A stretch of DNA of 64,000 bases from Dryocosmus kuriphilus (GCA_038277395.1 CM076191.1:93492822-93556821), one strand, 5' to 3'. Shown: positions 1 through 10,340, numbered from the stretch's first letter. Notes: generated by a model not told the origin, from the letters alone. Made by a program: numbers and translations.

Positions 1-101
1 AAAATATTAGTTGTACATTACATTTGTTGAAGATTCTAAAAAGGCAGTCATCAAAATTTTAAGTATATGGTAGTACAATTATTTTTTTAATTTCGGAGAC
101 A

Positions 102-770
102 TCATTTGCTTTCTTTGGTTTTTTGTATATTTTTAGAGATTAATAATTTGTAGCGCTGGCCGATTTTGCTTTTTAAAAAATCTAATGGATAACTATTCTT
201 ATATAACGTAATTTTAATAAGATCTAGGTTATCTTTATGGTATCTAACATCAGAGAATTTTATTGCTCTATCGACGGGGGCACAGGTTACGCTTACTTTA
301 TGCTGAATTGGATGACAAGAACTATAGTTTAAAAATCTGCCAGACCATATCGGTTTACGGTACCAGTGTGTGATAGCTTTATTATTTTCTATTGTAAGTG
401 ATAAATCTAGACAGCTAATTGTATCATTTATTGCTATTTCCATAGTAAATATTATTTTATCGTTTGCGCAGTTGAATGTATTGAGAATTTCATGAGCTTT
501 GTCTTTAGAAAGACAAATCAATGTATCACCGATGTAACAAAAATAACAAAATTATTGGGAAATCAATAGAGTTTACAATTTTATTTTCAATATTTTTTAT
601 AAAAATATTAGCAGCAGCTGCTGACAATGGTGAACCCATAGGAAAGCCATAAATTTGCTGCTAGGTTTTATTATTGAACTGGCAATATGATAATGCTTTT
701 CTAAGAAAATTTGCTCGAATATAGAGAAATCAATTTATCAACGTGGAAGAATAATTTTTAAAAAAATGAA
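102..770 (-). pseudogene. PLE reverse transcriptase, C-terminal half (broken)
   Basis: The minus strand encodes the C-terminal part of a Penelope-type reverse transcriptase, which copies RNA into DNA at the insertion site. The segment 521-720 carries an MGSPLSAAAANI motif, the usual PLE 'GxxMGSPLSP' region. The catalytic box that should read Y-x-D-D reads YIGD here, so one catalytic aspartate is lost. A frameshift near 521 separates that part from the open 139-codon stretch 102-521 (CLSKDKAHEIL, then CLDLSLTIENN, then RFLNYSSCHPIQHK), which is the conserved PLE thumb. The sequence is a dead copy; family assignment is secure. Confidence 0.8.
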
Positions 771-795
771 ATTAATGACATATCAATTTGAATGA

Positions 796-858
796 AAGAC
801 ATCTTTAATGCCATGTAAAAGGTGGGTCACGTGATCAAGCCAGTCCTGAGATCGACAT
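796..858 (-). repeat. PLE 5' terminal sequence, copy 1 (inverted relative to 7033-7092)
   Basis: About 60 bases around GTCACGTGA(T/C)CAAGC are the reverse complement of 7033-7092. In both places the sequence sits immediately upstream of PLE coding sequence in PLE orientation, so it probably marks the 5' terminus or untranslated leader of this PLE family. Similarity stops at about 858 and 7033, which sets the likely element boundary. Confidence 0.65.
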
Positions 859-1112
859 TTTTTGGCTCGTATTTAAAAACAAAACTTAAAATAATGCAGA
901 AAAAATTTTGGGGAAATTTTAATAAATGTAAAAGAACAGTGTATGGCAAAGCGTGAATTCGGGGATCAATAAAAGTTCATTATAAAAAATAATAACAAAT
1001 AGCAACGGATTCACATTGCATTAGGTACTCTGTCGAAAAAGAAGCAACATCGCTGTTGGTAACTTATTATTGATTTTTTTAAGGCTTCAGGTGGCACCAG
1101 GAGTGCTCTTTT

Positions 1113-1448
1113 TGTGGGGTACGTGTAATATACTATCTCAATTTAGCGTAACGCGGTCTCTGTCTCTCGTGCCAATGGTATCGCCACCCAGCCAGCCTGC
1201 ATGCTGTGGTTGCGCGTCTAAGCGAGGCAAGCACTGCCTAGTCATGCCCGAGCAGTCGCTAGAGTAAGTGCGTGCCGCACACTGCTAAGTACATCTCCGT
1301 ATGTTCAGTTTGTATTAACTACACCTCAATAAACCTTCATTACGTTAAAGGCTATGTCCTTTTCATTCAATCTCTATCGGCGTCAAGTTAAGTGGGAAAT
1401 AGGACCACTGTGTCAATAATAAAGATATATTAACATCTCATTCCTATA
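1113..1448 (+). repeat. 5' LTR of the CsRn1-like Gypsy element
   Basis: The sequence aligns along its length with 6008-6363. It begins TGTGGGGTACGTG and ends shortly after AAGATATATTAAC...TTCCTATA, directly before the primer site. It contains AATAAA signals (about 1327 and 1416), consistent with a polyadenylation site in the R region. Compared with the 3' LTR it lacks the long (CT)n expansion. Confidence 0.88.
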
Positions 1449-1449
1449 T

Positions 1450-1467
1450 TGGTGACCCCGACGTGAT
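1450..1467 (+). promoter_or_regulatory. Primer-binding site matching tRNA-Trp
   Basis: TGGTGACCCCGACGTGAT starts one base after the 5' LTR. From memory this is the reverse complement of the 3' end of insect tRNA-Trp including CCA. Such a primer site is characteristic of CsRn1-type Gypsy elements and would prime minus-strand cDNA synthesis. Confidence 0.82.
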
Positions 1468-2399
1468 CGTACTGGAAAGTTTGTGGAGCCGAAACGCCTT
1501 CAAAAATGCATTCTAACCCATTTTCAAAAGTTTAAGGAAGCTGGAGACTGAGTCTGCAGTTGAAAAAAATTGGGTTTCAATTTTTCTGGAGGCTGGGAAA
1601 CCGCTACTGTTTTGGAGCGTAGGTGACGTCTGGACGCCACTCGGAATCATACCTTTCCCGGATTCCATATCCGGCGGGTTGCTTTGGAGCAATCTAGAAA
1701 GCGGCCGTTCAACTCTTCTCTTGGTTTTTTCTGCGTAAAGCAGTGGGACGAAATTTGGAGGTTCCTGTTTTACGGTATGGCTACACTTGAAGGCGACCGT
1801 ACTCGTCTCTTTCATGGAGCGTGCTGGGCAGCCACCATTGCCAGGAAGTTCTGAAAAAGCGTCGCGGGGTGCCTGAAGCCAACGACATCGGCACCTTGGG
1901 AAATACCGCTCTTCAGTTGAGCAAATTGTATGTAAGTCACATTCTGTAAGTACTGTCAGTGTCTAAAAATTTTATGCGGTTTTGTGACTCCGATAAATTT
2001 CCCTTTCCATTTTGTCAGGGTAGTTCGTTCTTTCTTGAAAGATTCATAGTGGGCATGCGTTCATAAATATTGCTCCTTGTTGCTTTTTAAGTTCATCGTG
2101 CTAGGGTATTTCGCTCTTTAGAAAACGCGTCACTACCTGATTTCTCTAGTGATTTTTGAGTATCGTATTTTTTGCCTGGTCCGCCCATTTTGAGTATTAG
2201 TGCGGTAACAGGAACCTGTAACGAGATAAATCGGGAAAATATTTTTTGACACGGCTGCTCGCGTCGAATCATAATGCCTTTCGGAAAACGGGTAGATTGT
2301 CGGTCTAGCGCCGTTTTCAGAGTATTTCTACCATCTGGTACTGACTCGTTGACTGGATATATTTTTATTCTATAAATCAAAGACCTCGCGAGTGAAATA
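1468..2399 (+). other. Gypsy 5' untranslated leader, no gene seen
   Basis: About 930 bases between the primer site and the gag start. The short open stretches on either strand look like chance and have no recognisable domain. The length is plausible for a Gypsy leader. Confidence 0.5.
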
Positions 2400-3199
2400 A
2401 TGGCCGATGAAGAGAATGCTCAACCGGCGAATCTTGGGGAGCGGCAATGGACGCGAACGCTGTGTTCGCAAAGACTCAGGCTCAGATAAATTCCTTACAG
2501 GGAGCCCGGGTCGACCACTGTCGCGTACCTAAGTTACCGCCCTTTTTTCGAGCCCATTCGGCTCTCTGGTTTATGCAAATCGCAACTTCATTTTCCAGCG
2601 TGAACATAACTGTTGACGGAACGAAGGCAGACATCGTCGTTTCAGCGTTAGACTTCGAGGCAATGGCATGCCTCAAAAGCATTTTGTCGGTAGTGTCTGC
2701 TCCACCTGACAGGTATAAACAGATAAAAAAACGACTAATTGCGACTTTTGCACCGTGCAACAGAAGGCAATCTCCGGAAATGGCTCAAAGGTCAAATTCT
2801 CACAGACGGAAAACCCTGGCTAAAATTAGATCGTTTAAGAAATTTAAATGACGGTCGTTGTGACGACGAGATAATAAAAGCCACTTTTCTCGACCATATC
2901 CCGAACCAATACCATGCAATTTTAACCGCTGCGGGTGCCTCAGATCTCGATAAATGGGCCGCATTGGCAAACCATCTGTCTGAAAGCTTTAACACAGCTG
3001 ACACTTATGTCTCGGTTGTGGCAGACGATTCGAAATCAGCGTTGCACCCTGAAATCAAACGTCTCGCCGACAGCTTCGAAGTGCTGTCGAAAAAGGTCGG
3101 TAAATTAGAAAAGGTGATAAATTCACGGAGATCCCAGTCGAGGGACAAGTCGAAGAGTCGCGACCCGCCTAAGAAAAATCGCGAAAATTTGTGCCATTA
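2400..3199 (+). pseudogene. gag: Gypsy Gag (broken)
   Basis: This is the capsid-like Gag of the CsRn1-like element, which packages the element RNA. An ATG at 2400 opens MADEENAQPANLG and shifts frame after about 45 bases; the main frame resumes at 2447 with a capsid N-terminal pattern (VPKLPPFF, ALWFMQIATSF). A second frameshift near 2760 leads to the frame containing the capsid C-terminal part (CDDEIIKATFLDHIPNQY) and a basic tail (SRRSQSRDKSKSRDPPKK). The cysteine-rich segment usually following this tail is not visible and seems lost. The spacing LTR-leader-gag fits the family. Confidence 0.75.
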
Positions 3200-3209
3200 G
3201 GATAGGAAA

Positions 3210-3511
3210 TTGATAGATAATCCCAATTCGTGTCAAGGGTGTTGCGATAAATACGATGAGTGGAAACCAAAAAACTTGTTCTACCATCCGTGGGAGAGAC
3301 GTGCTTGGAAGGTGCTAAAGTTTCTCATCGTCTCCACGTTCGCGACCGAATCACAAGCCAGATATTTCTGGTTGACACTGGGTCTGATGTGTTGTTAATC
3401 TCGGCCGACCATAAAATCCATGATAAACCGTTATCGTTTGTCTACGCAGCCAACGATTCTCGTATCAATGTTTACGGGAAATCTTTGCGTACATTAGATG
3501 TGGGCTTATAA
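3210..3511 (+). pseudogene. Gypsy aspartic protease (broken)
   Basis: The frame at 3260-3511 contains FLVDTGSDVLLIS, the D-T-G active site of a retroviral-type aspartic protease, preceded by RLHVRDRITSQ. The normal downstream half of the protease and almost all of the RT fingers and palm are absent: after VYGKSLRTLDVGL the sequence jumps straight to the RT connection at 3500. The upstream 3210-3398 overlap in another frame is a shifted continuation of gag-pol. The enzyme would cleave the Gag-Pol polyprotein. Confidence 0.75.
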
Positions 3512-4140
3512 AAACAAAGCTATACAGGATTTTCCGAAGCCCAAAGAAATCGTGGATTTAAGAAGATTCCTGGAGATGGTGAATTTTTGTCGTCGGAATT
3601 TACCGCTCGCACCTAAAACCCAGGCCCCTCTTAACGCGTACTTACGAGATTCGCGGAAAAACGATAAAAGGGAAGTGTCTTGGTCACAAGAGGCAGAGGA
3701 AGTATTTACTAAGGTTAAGTCAGACCTAATAAATGCTACCCTAATAGTACATCCTTGCTCCAGCGTCGAGTTACGTTTAGTCTCGGACGCCTCGGTCTTT
3801 GCCATGGGTGCAGGCCTCGAACGTCTATACTCAGATAAGTGGGAGCCCCTTGGTTTTTTTTGAAAAAGTATTTCCGGCTCAACTGAATTACAGTGCATAT
3901 GATCGAGAACTGACAGCTATTTTTGAATCGATCAAATTCTTCCATCACTATTTCGAGGGTCGCGATTTAAAATAGTTACCGACCACAAGCCGCTAATTTA
4001 TGCGTTCATGCAGAAATCCGAGAAAGCCTCGCCGCGACAACTGCGTCAATTGGGCCATATATCTCAATTCACGACAAAGATCGAGTATCTGGCCTGCACG
4101 GAATATGTGGTAGCGGATTCGTTAACTCGAGTCAACGCAT
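3500..4140 (+). pseudogene. Gypsy RT connection and RNase H (broken)
   Basis: The reading frame at 3498-3863 begins in the RT thumb/connection (FPKPKEIVDLRRFLEMVNFC) and runs into RNase H, with LVSDASVFAMGAGLE holding the first RNase H aspartate. Frameshifts at about 3863 and 3975 break the rest (LNYSAYDRELTAI, then a tail to YVVADSLTRV at about 4105-4130). No RT catalytic YxDD box remains in this copy; it was removed in the deletion upstream of 3500. Confidence 0.75.
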
Positions 4141-5179
4141 TGAGGCTTCCTTTCATGTTTAGCCTCAAAGAACTAGCTGACGAACAAGAAGCTGATGAAC
4201 AACTCAAATCAATTAGTAAGTCTGCAGACTTCCCTCTGAATTTTAAAAAAATACAGTGGGTACCGGAGCTGACTTCGCTGTTTTGTGAAATCGCAGGGGA
4301 CGCAATTCGTCCATACATTCCTGCTAGTCGACGCAAAGAGATATTTAATCCATTCCATAGTCTAGCTAACCCGGAGGCAAAGGTAACAAGTCGGCTGATC
4401 CGACAGTCATACATTTGGCCGAATCCTCACCGAGACGTAGCGCGTTGGTGCAAAGGCTATCTTGATTGTTAACAATGAAAGATTTCCAGACATGTCAAAA
4501 TGCTACCAGACCGCTTCCTCGTTTCTGATGGTCAGTTCAACCAAATACACTTAGATCTCATCGGGCCGCTACTTCCGTCGGAAGGTTTCACTTACTGTCT
4601 AAGTATGATAGATAGGTTCTCACACTGGGTCGAGGCAGTTCCACTGCCCGATAAGACAGCACAAGCAGTGGCCAGGACCTTTTACAATACTTGGATAGCG
4701 CAATATGGTGCGCCGAAGCTCATAACAACCGACCAAGGTGCCAAATTCGAATCGCATCTGTTCACAGCACTTATCTCGCTGGTAGGGTCAAAACGCACTG
4801 GGTAGTAAAAACTTCAATCATGTGTCATGCTAATAGAGAATGGACACGCGAATTGTCCACAGTACTTCTGGGATTGCGTAATCAGGTCCGTGCAGACACA
4901 AATTCGTCAACGGCAGAATATCTGTTTGATACAAAATTGCGCCTCCCGAGAGAATTTTTCTTACCGGAAGATTTCACTCCCGATTCCAATTTTTTTATAG
5001 AGGAATTCAGAGACTACATACGACAGGTACGTCCGGTACCCGTCACGCATAATCACAAAGACCGCACTTTTTTTTTTAAGAATCTCAATACTTCTTATGA
5101 TGCTCGACTCTTAAATAAAACGAAAACAGCGCTGGATAGACTATTTGCAGGTTCGTACGAAGTCGAGAAGCGTGTCTGA
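4141..5179 (+). pseudogene. Gypsy integrase (broken, core partly deleted)
   Basis: This segment encodes a DDE integrase, which inserts the cDNA. The zinc-binding N-terminus is present (HSLANPEAKVTSRLIRQ ... CKGYLDC). After a stop at about 4470 the core resumes at 4500: IHLDLIGPLLPSEG carries the first catalytic Asp and ITTDQGAKFES the second. The segment with the third residue, the Glu, is deleted at about 4795, where the sequence jumps to the C-terminal part (LSTVLLGLRNQVRADTN, then EYLFDTKLRLPREFFLP). The chain then stays open to 5179. Confidence 0.78.
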
Positions 5180-5997
5180 CAGAATATTCGACATCATAAT
5201 TAACGGTAAAATGCGTAGTATTTAAGTGGAATTATTAAAGCCGGCATATTTCGTTCCGGAATCTCCTGAAGATTCAGTTCACACCAGTTCGTCGTCGACG
5301 AATCAATAACTTACTCGATAAAGAAAGTGATGTTCGCACCAGGTGTAAAACCTTAACAGTTTTTTTACAAGAATCTGAATGTCATCGAGCATCGAACGAC
5401 AATAGTATGTACCAAAAATCACTTTTATGCACGTGTAGGTCAATCAAAGTAATTTAATACTAGTTAAAGTGGGCGTTGTATTCAGATTTACCGAAGTACA
5501 AGGGCAAGGCAAACAGCACGATTTTATTTTCTAAATATTTCTTTATTATAGCCTATAAGGCAGATTCTACAGCTAAAATAAACACTTCTGCCTTTACAAT
5601 ACTTTTTGCCGCTACTTGTGTGTAAATCAAAGCTCCCAAAATATAATTTCTTTGAGATTATGATCGCCAATGTAAGGTTTAGTCTTTCACTCTGTTCTCT
5701 CATCATTCTCCGCGATGCAGAAATGTATGTAAGTGTAAAAACAAAATATTTACTTTTTTATTACATTATTTTTCAACGACATTCTAGGCTAAGTACATTA
5801 TGTAAATCGAATCCGTTTGTTATCTTACGTAAAAATTATATTCAGGCATGCGCATCAGGCAGACTTGTAAGTTCAAAATAGATGTACATCTTAACAACTT
5901 CTCTCTACCGATATATCACAAAACTAGCACTACGCACAGCCACTCTATGTCAAGAGTATATGCTGTTTTAAATATCTTTCCGACGACATTTTTACTC
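5180..5997 (+). other. Gypsy 3' internal region, no gene recognised
   Basis: About 800 bases between the end of pol and the 3' LTR. I see no envelope-like reading frame with signal peptide and membrane anchor. Short open stretches near 5606-5881 lack recognisable content. Confidence 0.45.
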
Positions 5998-6007
5998 GGG
6001 AGGAGTA
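5998..6007 (+). promoter_or_regulatory. Polypurine tract before the 3' LTR
   Basis: GGGAGGAGTA lies directly before the TGTGGGG start of the 3' LTR, the expected place for the purine-rich primer of plus-strand synthesis. Confidence 0.5.
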
Positions 6008-6048
6008 TGTGGGGTACGTGTAATATACTATTTCAACTTAGCGTACTG

Positions 6049-6085
<37 letters not shown>

Positions 6086-6363
6086 GCCGACGGTGTCGCC
6101 AACCAACCAGCCTGCATTCTTCGCTGGTTGTGCGTCTAAGCGAGGCAAGCACTGCCCAGTCATGCTCGAACAGTCGCTAGAGTAAGTGCGTGCGGCACAC
6201 TGCCAAGTACATCTCTGTATGTTCAGTTTGTAACTACACTTCAATAAACCTTCATTACGTTAAAGGCTATGCCCTTTTCATTCACGCTCTATCGGCGTCA
6301 AGTTAAGTGGAAAATAGGACCACTGTGTCAATAATAAAGATATATTAACCCCTCATTCCTGTA
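6008..6363 (+). repeat. 3' LTR of the CsRn1-like Gypsy element
   Basis: Pairs with 1113-1448 over its length (TGTGGGGTACGTGTAATATACT... AGCGAGGCAAGCACTGCC ... CTCATTCCTGTA). It carries a (CT)n run at about 6051-6083 where the 5' LTR has only a few CT pairs, which accounts for most of the length difference. Confidence 0.88.
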
Positions 6364-7032
6364 TTTTTTATTTGGGATCGAAATTGTCAGAAAAACGGTA
6401 CCAAGTCTGAAAGTTTCAATCAAAATGTCGCACACCAAAATTGGAACCATTTCTAATTTCCAAACTTTAGAACTCTATATCTCATTTTGTGTTTTATGCA
6501 ATGTCTAAATCAAACTCTTGCAATTTGTATTACCTAAATTTGTTTGTTGCATGACAAGCGCAAATATTATTGACCTTAGTTTTTGTGTACAATGTTCCTG
6601 ATAAATGTTTGTGCTTTTTCGTTCCAAATTTCATAGATAATATCCTCAAAAGTGCTCCATTCCAAAATTGAAAATCGTCTGCTTTGTCCTGCAATAGAAT
6701 TCTACAATATGGTTGGTAATCGGTATTACTCCTAATTTTTTATTTAAAAAAAAACCTTTTCTAAAATAATTGTAAGTATTTAGGACCAGACGCCCCTTCC
6801 TTAGTGCCTTGTATTTACTGTACCAAATTTTCTACACGATTTATTATTCCGTGCGGATATGAGTTGGGACAAAAGGAATGCCGATAATTCTTCCAGTTTT
6901 ATTTTCGTTGAAAAAGTTTTTTTCCGAATTTCCAACGAAACAAAGTAGAGGCTCCTACTTTATTGCCTCCTCTTTTATTTTCGAAACTTTCAGAGCGATA
7001 CTTTATTTCGTTTGGACATGAGTTGGGACAAA
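6364..7032. other. Non-coding, with one short tandem duplication
   Basis: No gene is seen. Two related segments around GAGTTGGGACAAAAG(G/A)AAT occur near 6860 and 7020, about 160 bases apart, each preceded by a CGAT...TTTATTxCGT block. This suggests a diverged 160-bp tandem duplication abutting the PLE boundary. Confidence 0.5.
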
Positions 7033-7092
7033 AGAAATTCAGGACTAGCTTGGTCACGTGACCCACCTTTTACATGGCCTTAAAGATATTTA
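7033..7092 (+). repeat. PLE 5' terminal sequence, copy 2
   Basis: Contains GGTCACGTGACCCACC and is followed by CTTTTACATGGCC. It is the inverse match of 796-858. Its position directly upstream of the PLE N-terminal region supports its role as the element 5' end. Confidence 0.65.
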
Positions 7093-7124
7093 TTATCTTA
7101 AAATTCAAATCATTCAAGCTTTTT

Positions 7125-7872
7125 CAATTAATTTTTTTAATAACTTGGAATTTAAAACTAAACAAGATATTAACAAATCCGTTAATAAACTGATAAATTC
7201 TTAAATGTTAAAAATAGAAAATCTAAGATACCAACAAAATCAAAAATTAATCATAAATACTGAGAATTTAGTAATCAATATGACAAATGTAATCGTACCT
7301 AATGAAGTAAAGGAAGTCATTAGTCTGGGAGGAAACTTTGCATTACCATATAACAAACTTAATTTTCCAATTGCCAAATTAATTTGCCATATATTGAATA
7401 TAGCATAAAAAATATTGAACCCAGTTTAAGAAACTCCATTAAAAACAAAGTCACCTACTGGAATCAAAACTGGATTTACAATATTAGTTTCATTAAAGAT
7501 CCATCATTACAAAACAAAATTTAAAAAACGAAAGATTTTATATACTCTAATAATAATATTATTATAACTTCAGCAGATGAAAGTAACGAAAGTGTTATCA
7601 TGAATAAAATAGATTATACCGCTAAAGCTCTAAACTTGCTAGATGACAAATCAGCTTACAAAATTTTAAACAAAGATCCTACAGCTAAATTTCAATCTGA
7701 CTTACACAAATGATTAAATCCTTCAAAAATAACAAAATTATAAATGATAACACCTATAATTATTTAAATTGTACAAATGGTACTGCTCCAAGATTTACGG
7801 TTTGCCGAAGCTACATAAGCCGAACTGTCCTCTCAGACCAGTCACTTCTTTTCCAGGCTCACCATTCTACTA
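7125..7872 (+). pseudogene. PLE N-terminal region and first RT motif (forward arm)
   Basis: This encodes the N-terminal domain and start of the RT of PLE-B. Open fragments include LVINMTNVIVPNEVKEVISLGG, where PLEs have their 'LSLGPKF' region, and around 7570-7700 SADESNESVIMNKIDYTAKA, matching the family's 'ADKG.. VIM' motif. After frameshifts the frame near 7787 reads KIYGLPKLHKPNCPLRP, the strongly conserved PLE first RT motif. Similarity to the inverted copy ends at about 7872, within the RT. Confidence 0.72.
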
Positions 7873-8459
7873 TATCGTTTACGCGACGAAATTCCGTTTC
7901 TCGCGCCATTCTGGGAAGCGCGTGATGCATTGCCATATCGAGTAAAAACGCTTGTGGTGGGGGGTCCTGCATAGCATATCGGGGAAAAATTCGTTTGCCG
8001 TACGCGTCGTCATGCGCAGTGGGCATCTTTCGACGAGTCAATTTCGTCAGAAAAGGTAGTAGAACAGAATCTATTCTCACGCTCTCTCTCTCTCCCACTT
8101 TCTTTCTCGTAACAAGTGCGCTTACTTCGTGGCTTACTCTTTCGTACCAAAGCAGACTCAATCGACATTCACAAATTGTAAAAATTGCTTTTTTGACCGG
8201 TCCCTCTCTGCTCGTTATTTCCCATGAATGACGCGAGAAATCGAAATTTCGTCGCGTAAATTACTGTGTGAACGTTGAAGTCGAGAGCCACGTTCCCGAC
8301 CTCGGACGACGTTTTTGTACTCGTCTGCTCCATGCGCGCGAAGCGCGCATTCCGCCACGACTCGTACAAAAAACGTCGGTCCTCGGCCGGGAAGCATGGC
8401 TCTCGGCTTCGCCGAACACAATGTACTAATATACAATATCATAATATCACCTAATAGAT
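7873..8459. mobile_element. GC-rich hairpin insert between the inverted PLE arms
   Basis: A 587-bp island much richer in G+C than its flanks separates the two PLE arms. Its first part is bounded by imperfect inverted repeats: 7876-7920 (TTTACGCGACGAAATTCCG...) and 8218-8262 (reverse complement), like a short foldback or MITE of about 390 bp. A second hairpin follows at 8281-8407. The 100-codon open stretch at 7859-8161 on the minus strand falls inside this structure and has no recognised domain. Confidence 0.5.
8281..8407. repeat. Long GC-rich palindrome with GCGCGCGAAGCGCGC centre
   Basis: The left arm (GAGAGCCACGTTCCCGACCT...) pairs with the right arm ending GGAAGCATGGCTCTC. The arms are about 50 bases with a few mismatches, and the centre GCGCGCGAAGCGCGC at 8334-8348 is itself a perfect palindrome around GAAGC. 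A transcript would form one long stem. Confidence 0.7.
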
Positions 8460-9255
8460 ATATAGTAAAATGATGAGCCTGGGAATGAAGTGATTGGTCT
8501 GGGAGGACAGTTTGGCTTATGTAGCTTTGTCAAACCATAAAATCTTGGAGCAGTGCCATTTGTACAATTTAAATAATTATAGGTGTTATCATTTATAATT
8601 TTGTTATTATTGAAGGATTTAATCATTTGTGTAAGTCAGATTGAAATTTAGCTGTAGGATCTTTGTTTAAAATTTTGTAAGCTGATTTGTCATCTAGCAA
8701 GTTTAGAGCTTTAGCGGCATAATCTATTTTATTCATGATAACACTTTCGTTACTTTCATCTGCTGAAGATATAATAATATTATTGTTAGAGTATATAAAA
8801 TCTTTCCTTTTTTAAATTTTATTTTGTAATGATGGATTTTTAATGAAACTGCTATTGTAAATCCAGTTTTGATTCCAGTAGGTGACTTTGTTTTTAATGG
8901 AGTTTCTTAAATTTGGTTCAATATTTTTTATGCAATATTGCAAATTAATTTGGCAATTGGAAAATTATGTTTGTTATATGGCAACTCAAAGTTTCCTCCC
9001 ATACTAATGACCTCCTTTACTTCATTAGGTATGATTACATTTGCCATATTGATTACCCAATTCTCAGTATCTATGATAAAATTTTGATTTTGTTGGTAAA
9101 TATCTTATATTTGCGATTTTTAGCATTGATGAATTTATCAGTTTATTAACGTATTTGTTAACATCTTATTTAGTTTCAAATTCTAAGTTATTACAAAAAT
9201 TAATTGAAAAAGCTCGAATGATTTGAATTTTGAAACAATAAATATCTTTAAAGAT
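8460..9255 (-). pseudogene. PLE N-terminal region, inverted copy (reverse arm)
   Basis: The minus strand repeats 7073-7872 in inverse orientation at high but imperfect identity. The same segments can be read: the first RT motif region at about 8480-8545, and the VIM/SADES region at about 8740. The two arms together form a palindrome of about 800 bp per arm. Differences between the arms show it is not a very recent event or assembly echo. Confidence 0.75.
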
Positions 9256-9439
9256 ATCTTTGATTTCAATTGCCTATCCACCAGTTGCCACAGAACTTAA
9301 GGCTCTCGCGGAGACGGAAGACATCAACCGATTTAAAAAACAAAAATTGTCCCGTTATACACTACCGACGTGCCGCCTTTTCCGCACTTCCCATCATCAA
9401 AAATCCCAATTATGCATTTTTCGATCACCCCTAATATCT

Positions 9440-10340
9440 AAGGCTTTCTAAAAATCTCTACAAAAAATCGTAGGTAAAACAAACTATCATATTAAGGATA
9501 GTTGGGATTTCAAAAACACAATAGATAAAATCACAATTCCAGACGATTTTACTTTTGTCTCTCTAGATATTGTTTTAATTTACACTAGCATCTCCTGGAA
9601 TCTTATAAGAAGTACAATACGTAAACGTTGGAATAAAATTAAACCTCATTATTTTCTATCTGGAGATAATTTTGATAAAATCTTGAAACTATGTTTGGAA
9701 TCATCATATTGCCAATTCAATAATAAAATCCACCAGCAGAATGGCTTATCTATGGGATCACCATTGTCAGCAGCTGCTGCTAATATTGTTATGGAAAATA
9801 TCGAAAATAAAATTCTAAACTCTATTGATTTCCCAATAACTTTTTTATTTTCGTTACAACGATGATACATTGATTTGTCTTCCTAAAGACAAAGTTCATG
9901 AAATCCTTAATAAACGCAACTGTGCAAACGATAAACTAAAATACTATGGAAATGGCAAAAAACTATAGAATTAGTTTTCTAGATTTATCACTTACAATAG
10001 AAAATAATAAAGTTATAACAAACTGGTACCGTAAACCGAAATCGTCTGGCAGATTTTTAAACTATAGTTCTTGTCGTCCAATTCAGCATAAAGTAAGCGT
10101 AATCTATGGCCTCGTTGATAGAGCAATAAAATTATCTGATGTTAGATAACATAAAGACAATCTAGCTCTTATTAAAATTACGTTACTTCAGAATGATTAT
10201 CCATTAGATTTTTTAAAAATCAAAAGCGACGAAGGCTATAAGTTATTAATCTCTAAAAATATACAAAATCCAAAGGAAGCAAATGATGTCTCCGAAATTA
10301 AAAAAATAATTGTACTACCATATACTTAAAATTTTGATGA
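9440..10340 (+). pseudogene. PLE reverse transcriptase, forward part (broken)
   Basis: Reverse transcriptase of PLE-B. Motifs in order: TFVSLDIVLIYTSI near 9550 (motif A, holding the first catalytic Asp), QQNGLSMGSPLSAAAANI at about 9738-9792, then after a frameshift FRYNDDTLICLPKDK at about 9850-9890, the catalytic box reading YNDD. The thumb LDLSLTIENNKVI ... GRFLNYSSCRPIQHK follows at 9946-10149, ending at a stop in place of a YHKDN continuation. This is the most complete RT of its family in the window, but several frameshifts make it inactive. Confidence 0.8.

Larger units (their letters stand above)
1..860 (-). mobile_element. Penelope-like element (PLE-A), internally deleted
   Basis: Remnant of a Penelope-like retroelement read on the minus strand. 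The stretch 102-770 encodes the RT fingers-to-thumb part, and 796-858 matches the 5' terminal sequence of the second PLE at 7033-7092 in inverse orientation. Everything between the 5' end and the RT motif around MGSPLS is missing, so this copy has a large internal deletion. The GIY-YIG part would lie to the left of base 1. The element is closely related to the plus-strand copy at 9460-10700: they share the SLTIENNK and RFLNYSSC segments. Confidence 0.8.
1113..6363 (+). mobile_element. Gypsy/Ty3 LTR retrotransposon, CsRn1-like, with internal deletions
   Basis: A plus-strand LTR element with 5' LTR (1113-1448), primer site (1450-1467), gag, protease, RT/RNase H and integrase remnants, a purine tract and 3' LTR (6008-6363). 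The primer site matches the 3' end of tRNA-Trp, a known hallmark of the CsRn1/Kabuki group of Gypsy elements. Most of the RT and part of the integrase are deleted, and several frameshifts are present. A TTTT run flanks both LTRs, compatible with a 4-bp target duplication but too simple to be proof. The two LTRs have diverged visibly, so the insertion is old. Confidence 0.88.

Noticed and set aside
7859..8161. 100-codon minus-strand frame as a gene
   Set aside because: It sits across the arm/hairpin boundary, overlaps an inverted-repeat structure, and has no recognised domain.
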